Both the position numbers and the translations under genes were made by a program. From assembly GCA_035502095.1 (NCBI GenBank), contig DATJUX010000043.1:1-64000 (forward strand): a DNA stretch of 64,000 bases. Direction: 5' to 3'. The notes beneath the pieces were generated by a model. It saw only the letters and a list, made by a program, of their open reading frames with translations, did no database searches and was not told where the DNA came from. Within the stretch, counting starts at the first letter, position 1. The number at the start of each line of letters is the position of its first letter. Positions 16,336 to 25,728 of this stretch are shown here, piece by piece. The stretch comes from JAKANT01 sp035502095 (GTDB lineage: Bacteria; Pseudomonadota; Gammaproteobacteria; Burkholderiales; Burkholderiaceae_F).

Positions 16336-19131
16336 TTGCTCGACAAGCTTTTTTCACGTCCGCTGCACGAACACGCGGAACCTGCGCAGCGCGTGGCGGG
16401 CGTGCAGGCGCTCGCCCCGGACTCCGCGGAGGTCGCAAGCCTGTTGCAAGGCGATCCCGCGCCGGAAGTCCGTGCCGCCGCCGCCGAGCGCTGCGTGGAT
16501 CTCGTCGCGCTCGGCGTGGCCTGGCGGACGGAGGCCGCACCGGGCGTGCGCACGGCCATTGCAGCGTCCCTCGGCAAAGCGGTCGCCGAGACCTCCGACA
16601 GCGCCGCGGCCCTGGCATTGCTCGATGCGCCAGACTGCACCGATGCGATTCGCGCCGCGGTCGTGCATCACGCTCGCGACTCCGCGCGGCGCGACATCGC
16701 GATCGCAGGCATCGGCGACGAGAACGTACTGGTCGATCTCGCGGTGGCCGCGGCCCACGCGCCGACACGGTTGGCAGCGGCCCAGCGCGTGCAGTCGCCC
16801 GAAGCGCTGCGCCGGCTTGCCGACGCGGCCCAGGACCGCGATCGCGGCGTCGCGCGCCACGCGCGGCGGCGTGTCGATGCGATCAACCGGCGCATCACTC
16901 AAGCTGCCGCCGCCGACGTCATCCTGACCGAGGCCGAAGCGCTCGTGGAGCAGCCGGGTCCGATCGTCAAGGTGGCGATCGAGCTGGAGCGCCGCTGGAA
17001 GGCGCTGGATCTCGCCGACGACACCGGGCGCCGCGCGCGCTGGGACGCGGCGACACGATCGCTGCAGGCGCGTTTCGACCGCGAGCACGAAGCGCAACGC
17101 GCGCGCGTGTCGTTCGAACGCCGCCTGGGCGACTGGCTCGATACGCTGCGCGCCGCGCCGGCGTCCGAGGCGTTGCCGGCATTGCACGCCGAAATGGTTG
17201 CCCTGCGCGCGCAGGCTCAGGAGAGCGCCGACGCGACGGCGCTGGCAAAGGTCGAGCAGGGTGAACAGCAGCTTGCGCATTGGGAGCGGGCGCAGGTCGC
17301 GCTTGCCGGCGCCGAAGCCCTGGTCGCCGAGGCGGAGCAACTTGCCGCGGGAACCCCGATCGACGACGCGCAGCTGCCGCAGCGCTGGCAGGCGCTCGAC
17401 CTCGCGGTCCGAACGCCCGCGCTGACGCGGCGTTTCGAAGCGGCATTGCTCGTGATTGAGCAGCGTCGCCTGGCCTACGTACGGGCAGCAAAGGAGCACG
17501 AGGGCGCCGCGCGCCAGCAACTGCACGCACAGCTTCACGCGGCGGAGCTGGCGCTCGCCGCGGGACAGCTGCAGGCGGCGCGCACGGCCGCCGACGCCGC
17601 CAGGGCATTGAAAGCGACGGCGGGCGCGCTGCCCAAGCCGACCATCCAGCGACTGAGCCGCGTCATCCAGCAGCTGGTCGAGCTGGAACGATGGGAGAGC
17701 TTCGGCCAGCATTCCGCGCGCGTCCAGCTGTGCGAGCGCGCCGAGGCGCTTGCCAAGGCGGCGCCGGACCCGGCGCAACTCGCGCACGAGGTGCAGAAGC
17801 TGCGAGCCGAGTGGAAGGTGCTCGACCAGCAGCACGCCAACGTGCCGAAGTCGCTATGGGAGCGTTTCGACGGTGCATGCGAAAAGGCGTATGCGCCGGC
17901 TGCCCAGCACTTTGCGCAGCTCGCGGCGCAACGCAAGCAGGCGCGCAAGCAGCGCGAGGAGTTCATCGCCCAGGCGAGCGCGCATGCGCAGACGCTGCTC
18001 GCCGAGCCGCGCGACTGGCGCGCGATCGCCCACTGGCTGCGTGAAACCGACCAGGCCTGGCACGGCAGCGATCTCGGCAGCGTGGATCCCGCGGCCTGGA
18101 AGAAGGTCGACACGCAGATGAAGACGGCACTCGCGCCGCTGCGTGACGCGCTGGCCGGGGCGCGCCGCAAGGCGAAGACCGAACGCACCGCCCTGGTGGC
18201 GCAGGCCGTCGCGCTCGCCCCCAAGGCGCTGGAGCGCGATGCGCCCGCACAGGTGCGGGCCCTGCAGGCGCGCTGGAAAGAGCAGGCGACGGCGACGCCG
18301 CTCGCACCGCGTGATGAACGCACGCTGTGGGACCAGTTCCGCGCCGCTTGCGATGCCGTGTTCAGCGCGCGCGACAACCAGCGCAAGGAAGCCGAGAACC
18401 GCAAGCACGAACATCGGCGCGCTTTCGAGGCCCTCGCGGAGCAGATGGAGCAGCTTGCGCACGCGGGCGACAAGGACGACGCGGAGGTCCGTCGCCTGCA
18501 GCGCGACCTGCAGGCGCAATGGAAGACGGCGGTCACCGGATCCGAGCCGCCTCCTGCGGCCCTGGACGGACGCTTCCGGAGTGCGCGCGCCGCGGTCGAA
18601 GCAAGTCTCGTCGCGCGGACCCGCAAGCGTGAGGCCGAGGTCTGGCAGGGCCTCCTTGCGCGCGAGCGCCTGTGCGAGGAACTCGACGCGCTGGTGCTTG
18701 CCGAGCAGCAAGCCGAGCAGGCGAGGGGCACAGCAGAGCAGGTCCGGCAGCGTTGGACCGGCTTGCCGCCCTTGTCGGGCGCTTGGGAGAAAAGATTGCT
18801 CGAGCGCCGCGACGCGGCGCTGCACGCTCTGACCGACGAGGACGCGCGCCTCGACTACATCGATCGCATCGAGGAAGAGAAGCCGGCACGCAGCGAGGAC
18901 CTGGCGGCGCTCGAACTGCTGCTGGGCCTGGATACGCCGGCCGATCTGCGTGCGCAGCGCCTGGCGGTGCAGGTCAAGCAGTTGCGCGAACGCTTCAAGA
19001 ACACGCCGGCGAACAATGACGGCGCCGCCGAGGAGCGTCTGCTCGGGTGGTGCGGCCGCCCGGGGATCGCGGACCCGCGCGACCTGCAGCGCTGCGAACG
19101 CATCGTGGCCTCGCTGGAGCGGCGACGCTGA
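16336..19131 (+). CDS. DUF349 repeat protein, large coiled-coil
   Basis: The 931-residue cytoplasmic protein is almost wholly alpha-helical. The N-terminal 220 residues look like HEAT-type helical repeats (AEPAQRVAGVQALAPD, EALRRLADAAQDRDRGVARHA). The rest holds several DUF349 units recognisable by repeated W-x-x-L/F...W-x-x-F blocks (LRAEWKVLDQQHANVPKSLWERF, LQARWKEQA..., ERTLWDQFRAACDAVF). Proteins of this architecture and size are conserved in Burkholderiales, with unknown function. The start TTG 16336 follows GGAAAG at about 8 bases. The gene is monocistronic. Confidence 0.82.
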   Translation: MLDKLFSRPLHEHAEPAQRVAGVQALAPDSAEVASLLQGDPAPEVRAAAAERCVDLVALGVAWRTEAAPGVRTAIAASLGKAVAETSDSAAALALLDAPDCTDAIRAAVVHHARDSARRDIAIAGIGDENVLVDLAVAAAHAPTRLAAAQRVQSPEALRRLADAAQDRDRGVARHARRRVDAINRRITQAAAADVILTEAEALVEQPGPIVKVAIELERRWKALDLADDTGRRARWDAATRSLQARFDREHEAQRARVSFERRLGDWLDTLRAAPASEALPALHAEMVALRAQAQESADATALAKVEQGEQQLAHWERAQVALAGAEALVAEAEQLAAGTPIDDAQLPQRWQALDLAVRTPALTRRFEAALLVIEQRRLAYVRAAKEHEGAARQQLHAQLHAAELALAAGQLQAARTAADAARALKATAGALPKPTIQRLSRVIQQLVELERWESFGQHSARVQLCERAEALAKAAPDPAQLAHEVQKLRAEWKVLDQQHANVPKSLWERFDGACEKAYAPAAQHFAQLAAQRKQARKQREEFIAQASAHAQTLLAEPRDWRAIAHWLRETDQAWHGSDLGSVDPAAWKKVDTQMKTALAPLRDALAGARRKAKTERTALVAQAVALAPKALERDAPAQVRALQARWKEQATATPLAPRDERTLWDQFRAACDAVFSARDNQRKEAENRKHEHRRAFEALAEQMEQLAHAGDKDDAEVRRLQRDLQAQWKTAVTGSEPPPAALDGRFRSARAAVEASLVARTRKREAEVWQGLLARERLCEELDALVLAEQQAEQARGTAEQVRQRWTGLPPLSGAWEKRLLERRDAALHALTDEDARLDYIDRIEEEKPARSEDLAALELLLGLDTPADLRAQRLAVQVKQLRERFKNTPANNDGAAEERLLGWCGRPGIADPRDLQRCERIVASLERRR

Positions 19132-19268
19132 CGTAACGAAACGGCGCTCGCCGTGGCCATGCACCGCTGGTCGAGTCGATCGGGATTGACGACCGGATGC
19201 TTGCGGCGCCATTGTGCGGGTTCAGCGTGCCCGCGCACGACGGCAGATCCGTGATACCTGCGTCCATC

Positions 19269-21002
19269 GTGATCCGGCTCCCAGCGCTGCGGCGGGCGGC
19301 GATGGTCTCGTTCGGGCTGCTGGCTTCGTGCTCGAGCCCGCCGCTGGACTCCGTCTCGGACCCGGAGCGCGAAGCAGCGCGCGGCGCGCCGACCATCGCC
19401 GGCATCGGCACCTCGACATTCATCGTCACGGCGCGCGATGACGAAGCGCGCCGGCTGTTCCAGCAAGGACTTCAACTCGACTACGCCTTCGAGCATGCGG
19501 AGGCGGCGCGCGCGTTTCGCGCGGCGTTCGCGCGCGATGGCACGTGCGCGATGTGCGCCTGGGGCGTCGCCCATGCCCTGGGACCCAACATCAATGCGCC
19601 CGATCGCCGTAATGAACCCGAGATCCGCCGCTATCTGGCACGCGCCCGGGTCGCGGCAGCAGGCACCACTCCGGTCGAGCAGGCTCTGATCGAAGCCATG
19701 GCGGTGCGTTACGGCGATGCGGCGCCAGCGCGACAGCGGGCTGCCGCGGCGCGCGCGGAGGCGATGTGTTCGACCGCCGCGGTCGAACGCAGCGTTCCCC
19801 CCTTGGAGCGCTCCTATGCGCAGGCGATGAAGGAGGTGGTCGAGCGGTTCCCGCGCGACCCGGACGTGGTGACCCTATATGCCGATGCCGTCATGGTGAC
19901 GAGTTCGTGGCGCTGGTGGGATCCGAAGACCGGCGCGGCAAACGGTGACATAGAGATCGTCATCGACCGCCTGCAGGAGGCGCTGAAGGAGAATCCGCAG
20001 CACACCGGCCTCGCGCACTTCCTGGTGCACGCGGCCGAACAGTCGCCGGATCCCGAGCGCGCCGAACCGGCCGCGGACGAGCTCGGTACGCTCGCGCCGG
20101 GCGCACCGCACCTCGTGCACATGCCGTCGCACATCTACGTGCACGTCGGGCGCTTCGCCGACGCTTCGCGTGTCAACGAGCGGGCGCTGCAGGTCCAGAG
20201 GACGTACGACGCACAGATCACCAGTGCCGGTTTCACCGCCGACAGGCCCTGGGACTTCCATCACCTGCATTTCCTCTGGTATGCCTCGCTGATGGAAGGG
20301 CGCGGCGATGTGGCGCTCGCCACCGCACGGCGCATCGCGGGCATGACGGGCGGGACACCGGAGATGCGCGAATACGCGCGCGTGCTTCCGATGCAAACGC
20401 TGGTGCGATTCGAACGCTGGGACGAGGTCCTCGCGCAACCGCGGCCGCCGCAGGGGCTGGGGCTGACCGAGGGCATCCGGGAATACGCGCGCGGCATGGC
20501 GTTTGCGCACACCGGGCATCTCGCGCAGGCGCAGGAAGCGGCGCGCAGCCTCGCCCAGCTGCGTGAACTTTCGACCGTCACCCGTGCACGCATCCTGGAT
20601 CGGCCGTTGCCCGACGAATTGCTGCGCATCTCGGCGGCTGTGCTCGATGGCGCGATCGCTTTTGTACCCGGGGGGCCCGCCACTGCCGCCCAGCGTCGAG
20701 CCGCGGTCGAAGCGCTCGAAGGTGCCGCCCGGCTCGAAGACGAAATCGGCGGCGAACCGCCGCGCTGGGCGATGTCGGCGCGCCTTGCGCTGGCCGATGC
20801 GTTGCGCGCGGATGGCCGCCCCGCCGACGCCGAACGGGAGTATCGCGAGCACTTGCGCACGCAGCGCGACAACGGCTGGGGTTTGCGCGGTTTGCGCCTT
20901 GCGCTGGCAGCGCAAGGCCGGACGTCGGAGGCGGAGGCGTTCGACGAACGCCTGCGCACGGTGTGGATCCAGGCCGATGCCGGCCTGCTGACCGTGCGAT
21001 AG
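19269..21002 (+). CDS. TPR-like lipoprotein
   Basis: The 577-residue protein (from GTG 19269) has a lipoprotein signal: arginine-rich MIRLPALRRAA, hydrophobic core, then lipobox LLASC. The body is built of TPR-like helical hairpins (ARRLFQQGLQLDYAFEHAEAARAFRAAF, CAMCAWGVAHALGPNINAP, PHLVHMPSHIYVHVGRFADA). This resembles a family of secreted, His-containing TPR proteins of unknown role. GTG 19269 is preferred over ATG 19197 because it gives a correct lipoprotein signal; ATG 19302 would lose the charged n-region. No strong ribosome site supports any of the three. It may be co-transcribed with the exported Pcm gene 30 bases on. Confidence 0.72.
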   Translation: MIRLPALRRAAMVSFGLLASCSSPPLDSVSDPEREAARGAPTIAGIGTSTFIVTARDDEARRLFQQGLQLDYAFEHAEAARAFRAAFARDGTCAMCAWGVAHALGPNINAPDRRNEPEIRRYLARARVAAAGTTPVEQALIEAMAVRYGDAAPARQRAAAARAEAMCSTAAVERSVPPLERSYAQAMKEVVERFPRDPDVVTLYADAVMVTSSWRWWDPKTGAANGDIEIVIDRLQEALKENPQHTGLAHFLVHAAEQSPDPERAEPAADELGTLAPGAPHLVHMPSHIYVHVGRFADASRVNERALQVQRTYDAQITSAGFTADRPWDFHHLHFLWYASLMEGRGDVALATARRIAGMTGGTPEMREYARVLPMQTLVRFERWDEVLAQPRPPQGLGLTEGIREYARGMAFAHTGHLAQAQEAARSLAQLRELSTVTRARILDRPLPDELLRISAAVLDGAIAFVPGGPATAAQRRAAVEALEGAARLEDEIGGEPPRWAMSARLALADALRADGRPADAEREYREHLRTQRDNGWGLRGLRLALAAQGRTSEAEAFDERLRTVWIQADAGLLTVR

Positions 21003-21032
21003 GCAGGCGCCGGCGCTCGCGCGAGCAAGGTC

Positions 21033-21770
21033 GTGTTCACGCGTCGTCGCTGTCTCGGGGCCTCTTTCGTCGCGCTGTTCGCGAGCGGCACGGGGGAAAC
21101 GGAGGAAACGTTTGCCGCCGCGCGCGACCGCATGGCGCGCGAGATCGAACAGGTCGCGCACGAGACCGCGGCCACCACCGGACGCGAAACGCTCGCCGCG
21201 AACGTGATGGCGGCGATGCGCAAAGTGCCGCGCCACCGCTTCGTCCCTGCCAACCTCGCGCACGCCGCCTACGAAAACCGCCCGCTGCCGATCGGCGACG
21301 GGCAGACGATTTCGCAGCCGTTCATCGTCGCCCTCATGACCGACCTTCTCGAACCCAGGAAGGACGACGTGGTGCTCGAAGTCGGCACCGGTTCCGGCTA
21401 CCAGGCAGCGGTGCTGGCCGAATGCGTCGGGCGCGTGTACACGATCGAGATCGTGCGCGCGCTCGGCGAACGCGCGGCGACCCTGTTGCGGGAACTCGGC
21501 TACGGCAATGTCGAGACGCGTATCGGCGACGGTTACGCGGGCTGGCCCGAGGCGGCACCGTTCGACGCCATCGTGGTGACTGCGGCGCCCGATCACGTGC
21601 CGCAGCCGCTGGTCGACCAGTTGAAGCCGGGCGGCCGCATGGTCATTCCGGTCGGCGAACAGAGCTTCGGCGGCCAGGAGCTGCTGCTGCTCGAAAAGAG
21701 CAGCGACGGCTACACCATCAAGCGAAATGCGCTCTCGGTCAGGTTCGTGCCGCTCACGCGCCCGCGTTGA
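21033..21770 (+). CDS. pcm: Exported protein-L-isoaspartate O-methyltransferase
   Basis: The 245-residue protein has the PCMT fold: motif I VLEVGTGSGYQAAVLAE at about residue 113, the pre-motif block RHRFVPANLAHAAYENRPLPIGDGQTISQP, and the C-terminal DQLKPGGRMVIPVGE. It methylates isoaspartyl residues with S-adenosylmethionine as the first step of repair. It begins with MFTRRRCLGASFVALFASG, a short Arg-rich signal-like segment, so it may be exported, unlike standard cytoplasmic Pcm; S-adenosylmethionine supply there would then be a puzzle. The GTG 21033 start is uncertain, and a cytoplasmic form could arise from a later start. It is 30 bases after the TPR lipoprotein gene. Confidence 0.85.
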   Translation: MFTRRRCLGASFVALFASGTGETEETFAAARDRMAREIEQVAHETAATTGRETLAANVMAAMRKVPRHRFVPANLAHAAYENRPLPIGDGQTISQPFIVALMTDLLEPRKDDVVLEVGTGSGYQAAVLAECVGRVYTIEIVRALGERAATLLRELGYGNVETRIGDGYAGWPEAAPFDAIVVTAAPDHVPQPLVDQLKPGGRMVIPVGEQSFGGQELLLLEKSSDGYTIKRNALSVRFVPLTRPR

Positions 21771-21951
21771 TTTGAGTCATCAAGTCAACATCCGTCCGCC
21801 GGCTCGCATCTGCCGCTCAGCCACGTTGCGCCACCAATCGGGTTGGCGTGGCGTATGTTGAAGCGATCGCAACAGCCCGATAGTTGGTCTTACGTCGATC
21901 GGCCAGGCACTCGTCCTCGCACTTCTGTGGAGGAAATACGGCAGGCTGGCG

Positions 21952-24948
21952 GTGATCAGCCTGCTCGTCTCTCTCGCGCCGGTGATGGCCTTTGCCATCG
22001 TCGACGAAATCGAGACTTCGCGCTGGCAGGCGACGCTGATGAGCGTGGTGGCGGGCAAACTCTGGTTCCGTGTCGAACCTGGGCCGAGCGACGCGATCAC
22101 GTTCCCCGCCACGGGTCCTTACGACGAACGCCTGGGCTACGACCGCCTGCCCGAGTTCATCGCGCGCCTCGAGGAGCAGGGCTTCGCAATCACGGCGCAG
22201 GGGCGCATGTCGCCCTGGATGCTCGCGCTCGCCGATCACGGTTTTTTTCCGCCCTATCGTGAGAAGAGCCGGCTGGGCCTCGCCTTGCGCGGGTGCCGCG
22301 GCGAACCGATCTTCGCCGCGCGCTTCCCGGAGCGCGCCTACCCGCGCTTCGAGGACGTGCCACGCGTGCTGGTCGATGCGGTGCTGTTCATCGAAAACCA
22401 GGGCCTGCTCGATGACCGCAGGCCGACCCGCAATCCGGCGGTCGAGTGGGACCGTTTCGCCGGCGCCGTGGGCGACCAGGTGCTGCACGTGCTGCACGCC
22501 GGACATCCCACTCCCGGCGCAAGCACGCTCGCGACCCAGATCGAAAAGTATCGTCACTCGCCCGACGGCCGCACCGAGTCCGGCGGCGAGAAGCTGCGCC
22601 AGATGACCTCGGCGATGCTGCGCGCCTACCTCGACGGCGCAGACACGCGCTCGCGGCGCCAGCAGATCGTGCTCGACTACATCAACACCGTGCCGCTGTC
22701 GGCGAAAGCCGGCTTCGGCGAGGTCAACGGGTTCGGCGACGGACTGTGGGCATGGTACGGGCGCGACTTCACCGAGGTGAGCCAGTTGCTCGCGGGCGCG
22801 CGAGACGCCTCGCCACGTCCGGCGGGCCTGCTGGACGCGCGCGCACGCGCGTTCAAGCAGGTGCTGTCGTTGATGATCGCCGAGCGGCGTCCTTCGTATT
22901 ACCTGCCGGATGGCGAGCATGCCCTCACGGACTTGACGGACAGCTACCTGCGCCTGATGGCCGACGCCAATGTCATCCCGGCTGCACTGCGCGATGCGGC
23001 ACTGCCGCTGCCGCTGGACGTGCTCGGTGGACCGGTGCCGCGGGCCGCGATGTCGTTCGTCGATCACAAGGCCGCAAGCGCGGTGCGCGGCCGCCTGTCG
23101 ACCTTGCTCGAAATTCCGCGCCCGTACGACCTGAATCGCCTCGACCTGGTTGCCGGGACGACGCTCGATGGCGACGCCCAGCGCGCGGCCACGCGCTTGC
23201 TGCGCGCCATCAGCGATCCCGCGGCGGCGCGCGACGCGGGCCTGTACGGCTATCACTTGCTGGAAAACGGCGATGATCCGGGCAAGCTCGTGTTCAGCTT
23301 CACGCTGTTCGAGCGCAGCGAAGGCGCCAACCTGCTGCGCGTGCAGACCGACAGCGTCGACCAGCCGTTCGACATCAACGAGGGGGCGCGCCTCGATCTC
23401 GGCTCGACCGCGAAGCTGCGCACGCTGATCACGTACCTCGAACAGGTTGCGGACCTGCACCGCCGATGGGTCGGGCTGTCGCCGGCCGAGCTTGCCGCGG
23501 TGGGCGTGGACAGGCGCGACGCAATCGCCCGCTGGGCCGTCGACTACCTGAGCCAGGCAAAGGATCGCAGCCTCGGCGGCATGCTCGACGCAGCGATGCA
23601 GCGCACGTACTCGGCCAGCCCGTACGAGGCCTTCTTCACCGGCGGCGGCATGCATCGCTTCGAGAACTTCGAGCCGGAGGACAACGGCCGCGTGCTCACG
23701 GTGCGCGAGGCCTTCAAGCGGTCGGTGAACCTCGTCTTCATCCGCCTGATGCGCGACGTCGTGAACCACGTCATCGCGGAGACGCCGGATGCGAACGCAT
23801 GGCCGCTGGAACGCCGCGCGGCGACGAGCCGCGCGGCGCTGCTCGCGCGCTTTGCCGATCAGGAGAGCCGCCAGTTCATCGCCCGCTTCTATCGCAAGTA
23901 CCAGGGCCTGAGTCCCGGGCAGGCCGAGGAACTGCTGCTGCAGAGCGTGCGCCCGACGCCGGTGCGGCTGGCAAACGTGTTCGCGGTGCTGGAACCGGAA
24001 GGCAGCGTCGACGACCTGGCCGAGTTCCTCGCCCGGCGCATCGAACGCGAGGTGCCTTTGCCGGCCGCGGTCAAGGCGTTACACGACAGGCAGAGCAACG
24101 CCCGGGGCGCGCTCGGCGACCACGCCCTCGTCGCCGGCGTGCATCCGCTCGAGCTGTGGCTGGTCGGCTACCTGCGCCATCATCCCGGCGCGACGTTGTC
24201 CGAGGCGAACGCGGCGAGCCAGGCGCAGCGCTACGACGCCTATCGCTGGTTGTTCACGACACCGCGGAAGATCGCGCAGGACGAGCGCATCCGTATCGAA
24301 CTCGAGCAGCAGGCGTTCGCGGAAATCCTGCGCTCGTGGCGCAGGCTCGGCTATCCGTTCGAGGCGCTGACGCCGTCTTACGCGACCGCGATCGGCTCGT
24401 CCGGCGACCGGCCCACTGCGCTCGCGGAGCTGATGGGCGTGATCGTCAACCGCGGCATGCGCCGGCCGGTCAACCGCATCGAGTCGCTCTCCTTTGCACG
24501 CGGCACGCCGTACGAGACGCGGCTCGATTACCGCACGCCCGCCGCCGAGCGCCTGCTGGCGCCCGAGATCGCCGACACCGTGCGCCGCTCGCTGATCGAC
24601 GTGGTCGAGGGCGGCACCGCGGCGCGCCTGAACCACGCACTGGTGCGCAGCGACGGCGAAGTGATCGTCGTGGGCGGCAAGACCGGCACCGGGGATCACC
24701 GCTTCGAGGTCTTCGGCCGCGGCGGCCAGCTCGTTTCGTCGCGCGTGGTGAGCCGCTCGGCGACCTTCGTCTTCCTGATCGGCGATCGTTACTTCGGGAC
24801 GATGATGGCCTATGTCCCGGAGCCCGACGCCGCCAGGTACAGGTTCACGAGCGCGCTGCCGGTGCAGTTGCTGAAGGTGATGCTGCCCGAGGTGGTGCCG
24901 GGACTCGAGCGCAGTGCGTGCAGCGCCGACGGCGCGGCGGGAGGCTGA
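21952..24948 (+). CDS. Large bifunctional penicillin-binding protein (GT51 plus transpeptidase)
   Basis: The 998-residue protein has an N-terminal membrane anchor, a GT51 peptidoglycan glycosyltransferase domain and a C-terminal penicillin-binding transpeptidase domain. In the GT51 part, Glu148 in FIENQGLLD takes the place of the catalytic ED motif and GASTLATQ (189-196) the place of GGSTITQQ. The transpeptidase part has STAK (Ser485, Lys488) and the KTGTG box (Lys910). It is longer and more divergent than PBP1a/1b, with an extra N-terminal domain of about 100 residues and large loops. The start GTG 21952 is the only usable codon after the upstream stop at 21859-21861. It converges with the GH19 lysozyme gene. 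Confidence 0.8.
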   Translation: MISLLVSLAPVMAFAIVDEIETSRWQATLMSVVAGKLWFRVEPGPSDAITFPATGPYDERLGYDRLPEFIARLEEQGFAITAQGRMSPWMLALADHGFFPPYREKSRLGLALRGCRGEPIFAARFPERAYPRFEDVPRVLVDAVLFIENQGLLDDRRPTRNPAVEWDRFAGAVGDQVLHVLHAGHPTPGASTLATQIEKYRHSPDGRTESGGEKLRQMTSAMLRAYLDGADTRSRRQQIVLDYINTVPLSAKAGFGEVNGFGDGLWAWYGRDFTEVSQLLAGARDASPRPAGLLDARARAFKQVLSLMIAERRPSYYLPDGEHALTDLTDSYLRLMADANVIPAALRDAALPLPLDVLGGPVPRAAMSFVDHKAASAVRGRLSTLLEIPRPYDLNRLDLVAGTTLDGDAQRAATRLLRAISDPAAARDAGLYGYHLLENGDDPGKLVFSFTLFERSEGANLLRVQTDSVDQPFDINEGARLDLGSTAKLRTLITYLEQVADLHRRWVGLSPAELAAVGVDRRDAIARWAVDYLSQAKDRSLGGMLDAAMQRTYSASPYEAFFTGGGMHRFENFEPEDNGRVLTVREAFKRSVNLVFIRLMRDVVNHVIAETPDANAWPLERRAATSRAALLARFADQESRQFIARFYRKYQGLSPGQAEELLLQSVRPTPVRLANVFAVLEPEGSVDDLAEFLARRIEREVPLPAAVKALHDRQSNARGALGDHALVAGVHPLELWLVGYLRHHPGATLSEANAASQAQRYDAYRWLFTTPRKIAQDERIRIELEQQAFAEILRSWRRLGYPFEALTPSYATAIGSSGDRPTALAELMGVIVNRGMRRPVNRIESLSFARGTPYETRLDYRTPAAERLLAPEIADTVRRSLIDVVEGGTAARLNHALVRSDGEVIVVGGKTGTGDHRFEVFGRGGQLVSSRVVSRSATFVFLIGDRYFGTMMAYVPEPDAARYRFTSALPVQLLKVMLPEVVPGLERSACSADGAAGG

Positions 24949-24984
24949 AGCCTGCGCCCGTGGCGTACACCGGCCGAACTCGCA

Positions 24985-25728
24985 CTACGCGGCTAGCCTC
25001 AGTTCATGCACTCCACGGATGAATAGATCCTCGGCCGACGGCACGGCGGGCACCGGCTCGACTTTCCGGATCGGTTGCGACTTCGCCGGACTCGCCACGC
25101 CCGGCGCGGGCTGGGCGGGGGTGCGCAGCGCCGACGCGGTGAGGATCTGCTCGAGTTCCTGCGCATAACCGGCGATCCGGTCGGCCTGGTCGAGGCCGTT
25201 GATGATCTTGCGCGCGTTCTTGTAGTCGCACTGGCCCGGACCGATGAACTGCGCCAGCTTGCGCCCGGTGAACGTGCCGTTGCACATGCCGTACGACATG
25301 ATGCGGTAGGCGATCTCCTGCTTGAGCGCGAGGTCGGGATCGTCGACGAGCTGGTTGCCGAGGTTCAGGCGCTGGCCGAGCAACTGGTAGTTGCGGCGAC
25401 CGGTGATCTGCACGTAGCCGCGGCCCCGGAAGAGGTAACCATCGCCGGGCTGGGTGTTGCCGAGTCGCGCGCCGATCGCGGTGCCGGACTCGTACTTGTC
25501 GAAGTACGTGCGGTTGCCGCGCTCCATGATCGGCACCCACGTGTTGGCGCATTCGTGCTTGATGGTGGCGAACATGTAGGCGACCCAACGGATGTCCTCG
25601 ATCGCAGGGTCCTGCTCGACGCTGGACAGCAGCTGGTTCAGGCCGTCGATGGCCGGCGGCGTGCGCGCGGGCTTCCGGAAGTGCTCCACGTACGCCGAAG
25701 AAAACGCGCTTCGGTCAAATTGCAGCAA
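24985..25728 (-). CDS. GH19-type lysozyme/chitinase-like protein
   Basis: The 247-residue protein has the GH19 lysozyme-like core used by phage endolysins and cell-wall hydrolases: AYMFATIKHECANTW (candidate catalytic Glu59), MERGNRTYFDKYE (second acid Glu69) and GDGYLFRGRGYVQITGRRNY, then a Pro/Ala-rich tail. It should cleave peptidoglycan glycan strands. No signal peptide is seen, so it needs lysis, a holin or a secretion system to reach the wall. Start TTG 25728 lies inside the stop of the preceding gene, with AGGAG about 9 bases upstream. It is the last gene of the DUF2589 operon. Confidence 0.8.
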   Translation of the reverse strand: MLQFDRSAFSSAYVEHFRKPARTPPAIDGLNQLLSSVEQDPAIEDIRWVAYMFATIKHECANTWVPIMERGNRTYFDKYESGTAIGARLGNTQPGDGYLFRGRGYVQITGRRNYQLLGQRLNLGNQLVDDPDLALKQEIAYRIMSYGMCNGTFTGRKLAQFIGPGQCDYKNARKIINGLDQADRIAGYAQELEQILTASALRTPAQPAPGVASPAKSQPIRKVEPVPAVPSAEDLFIRGVHELRLAA

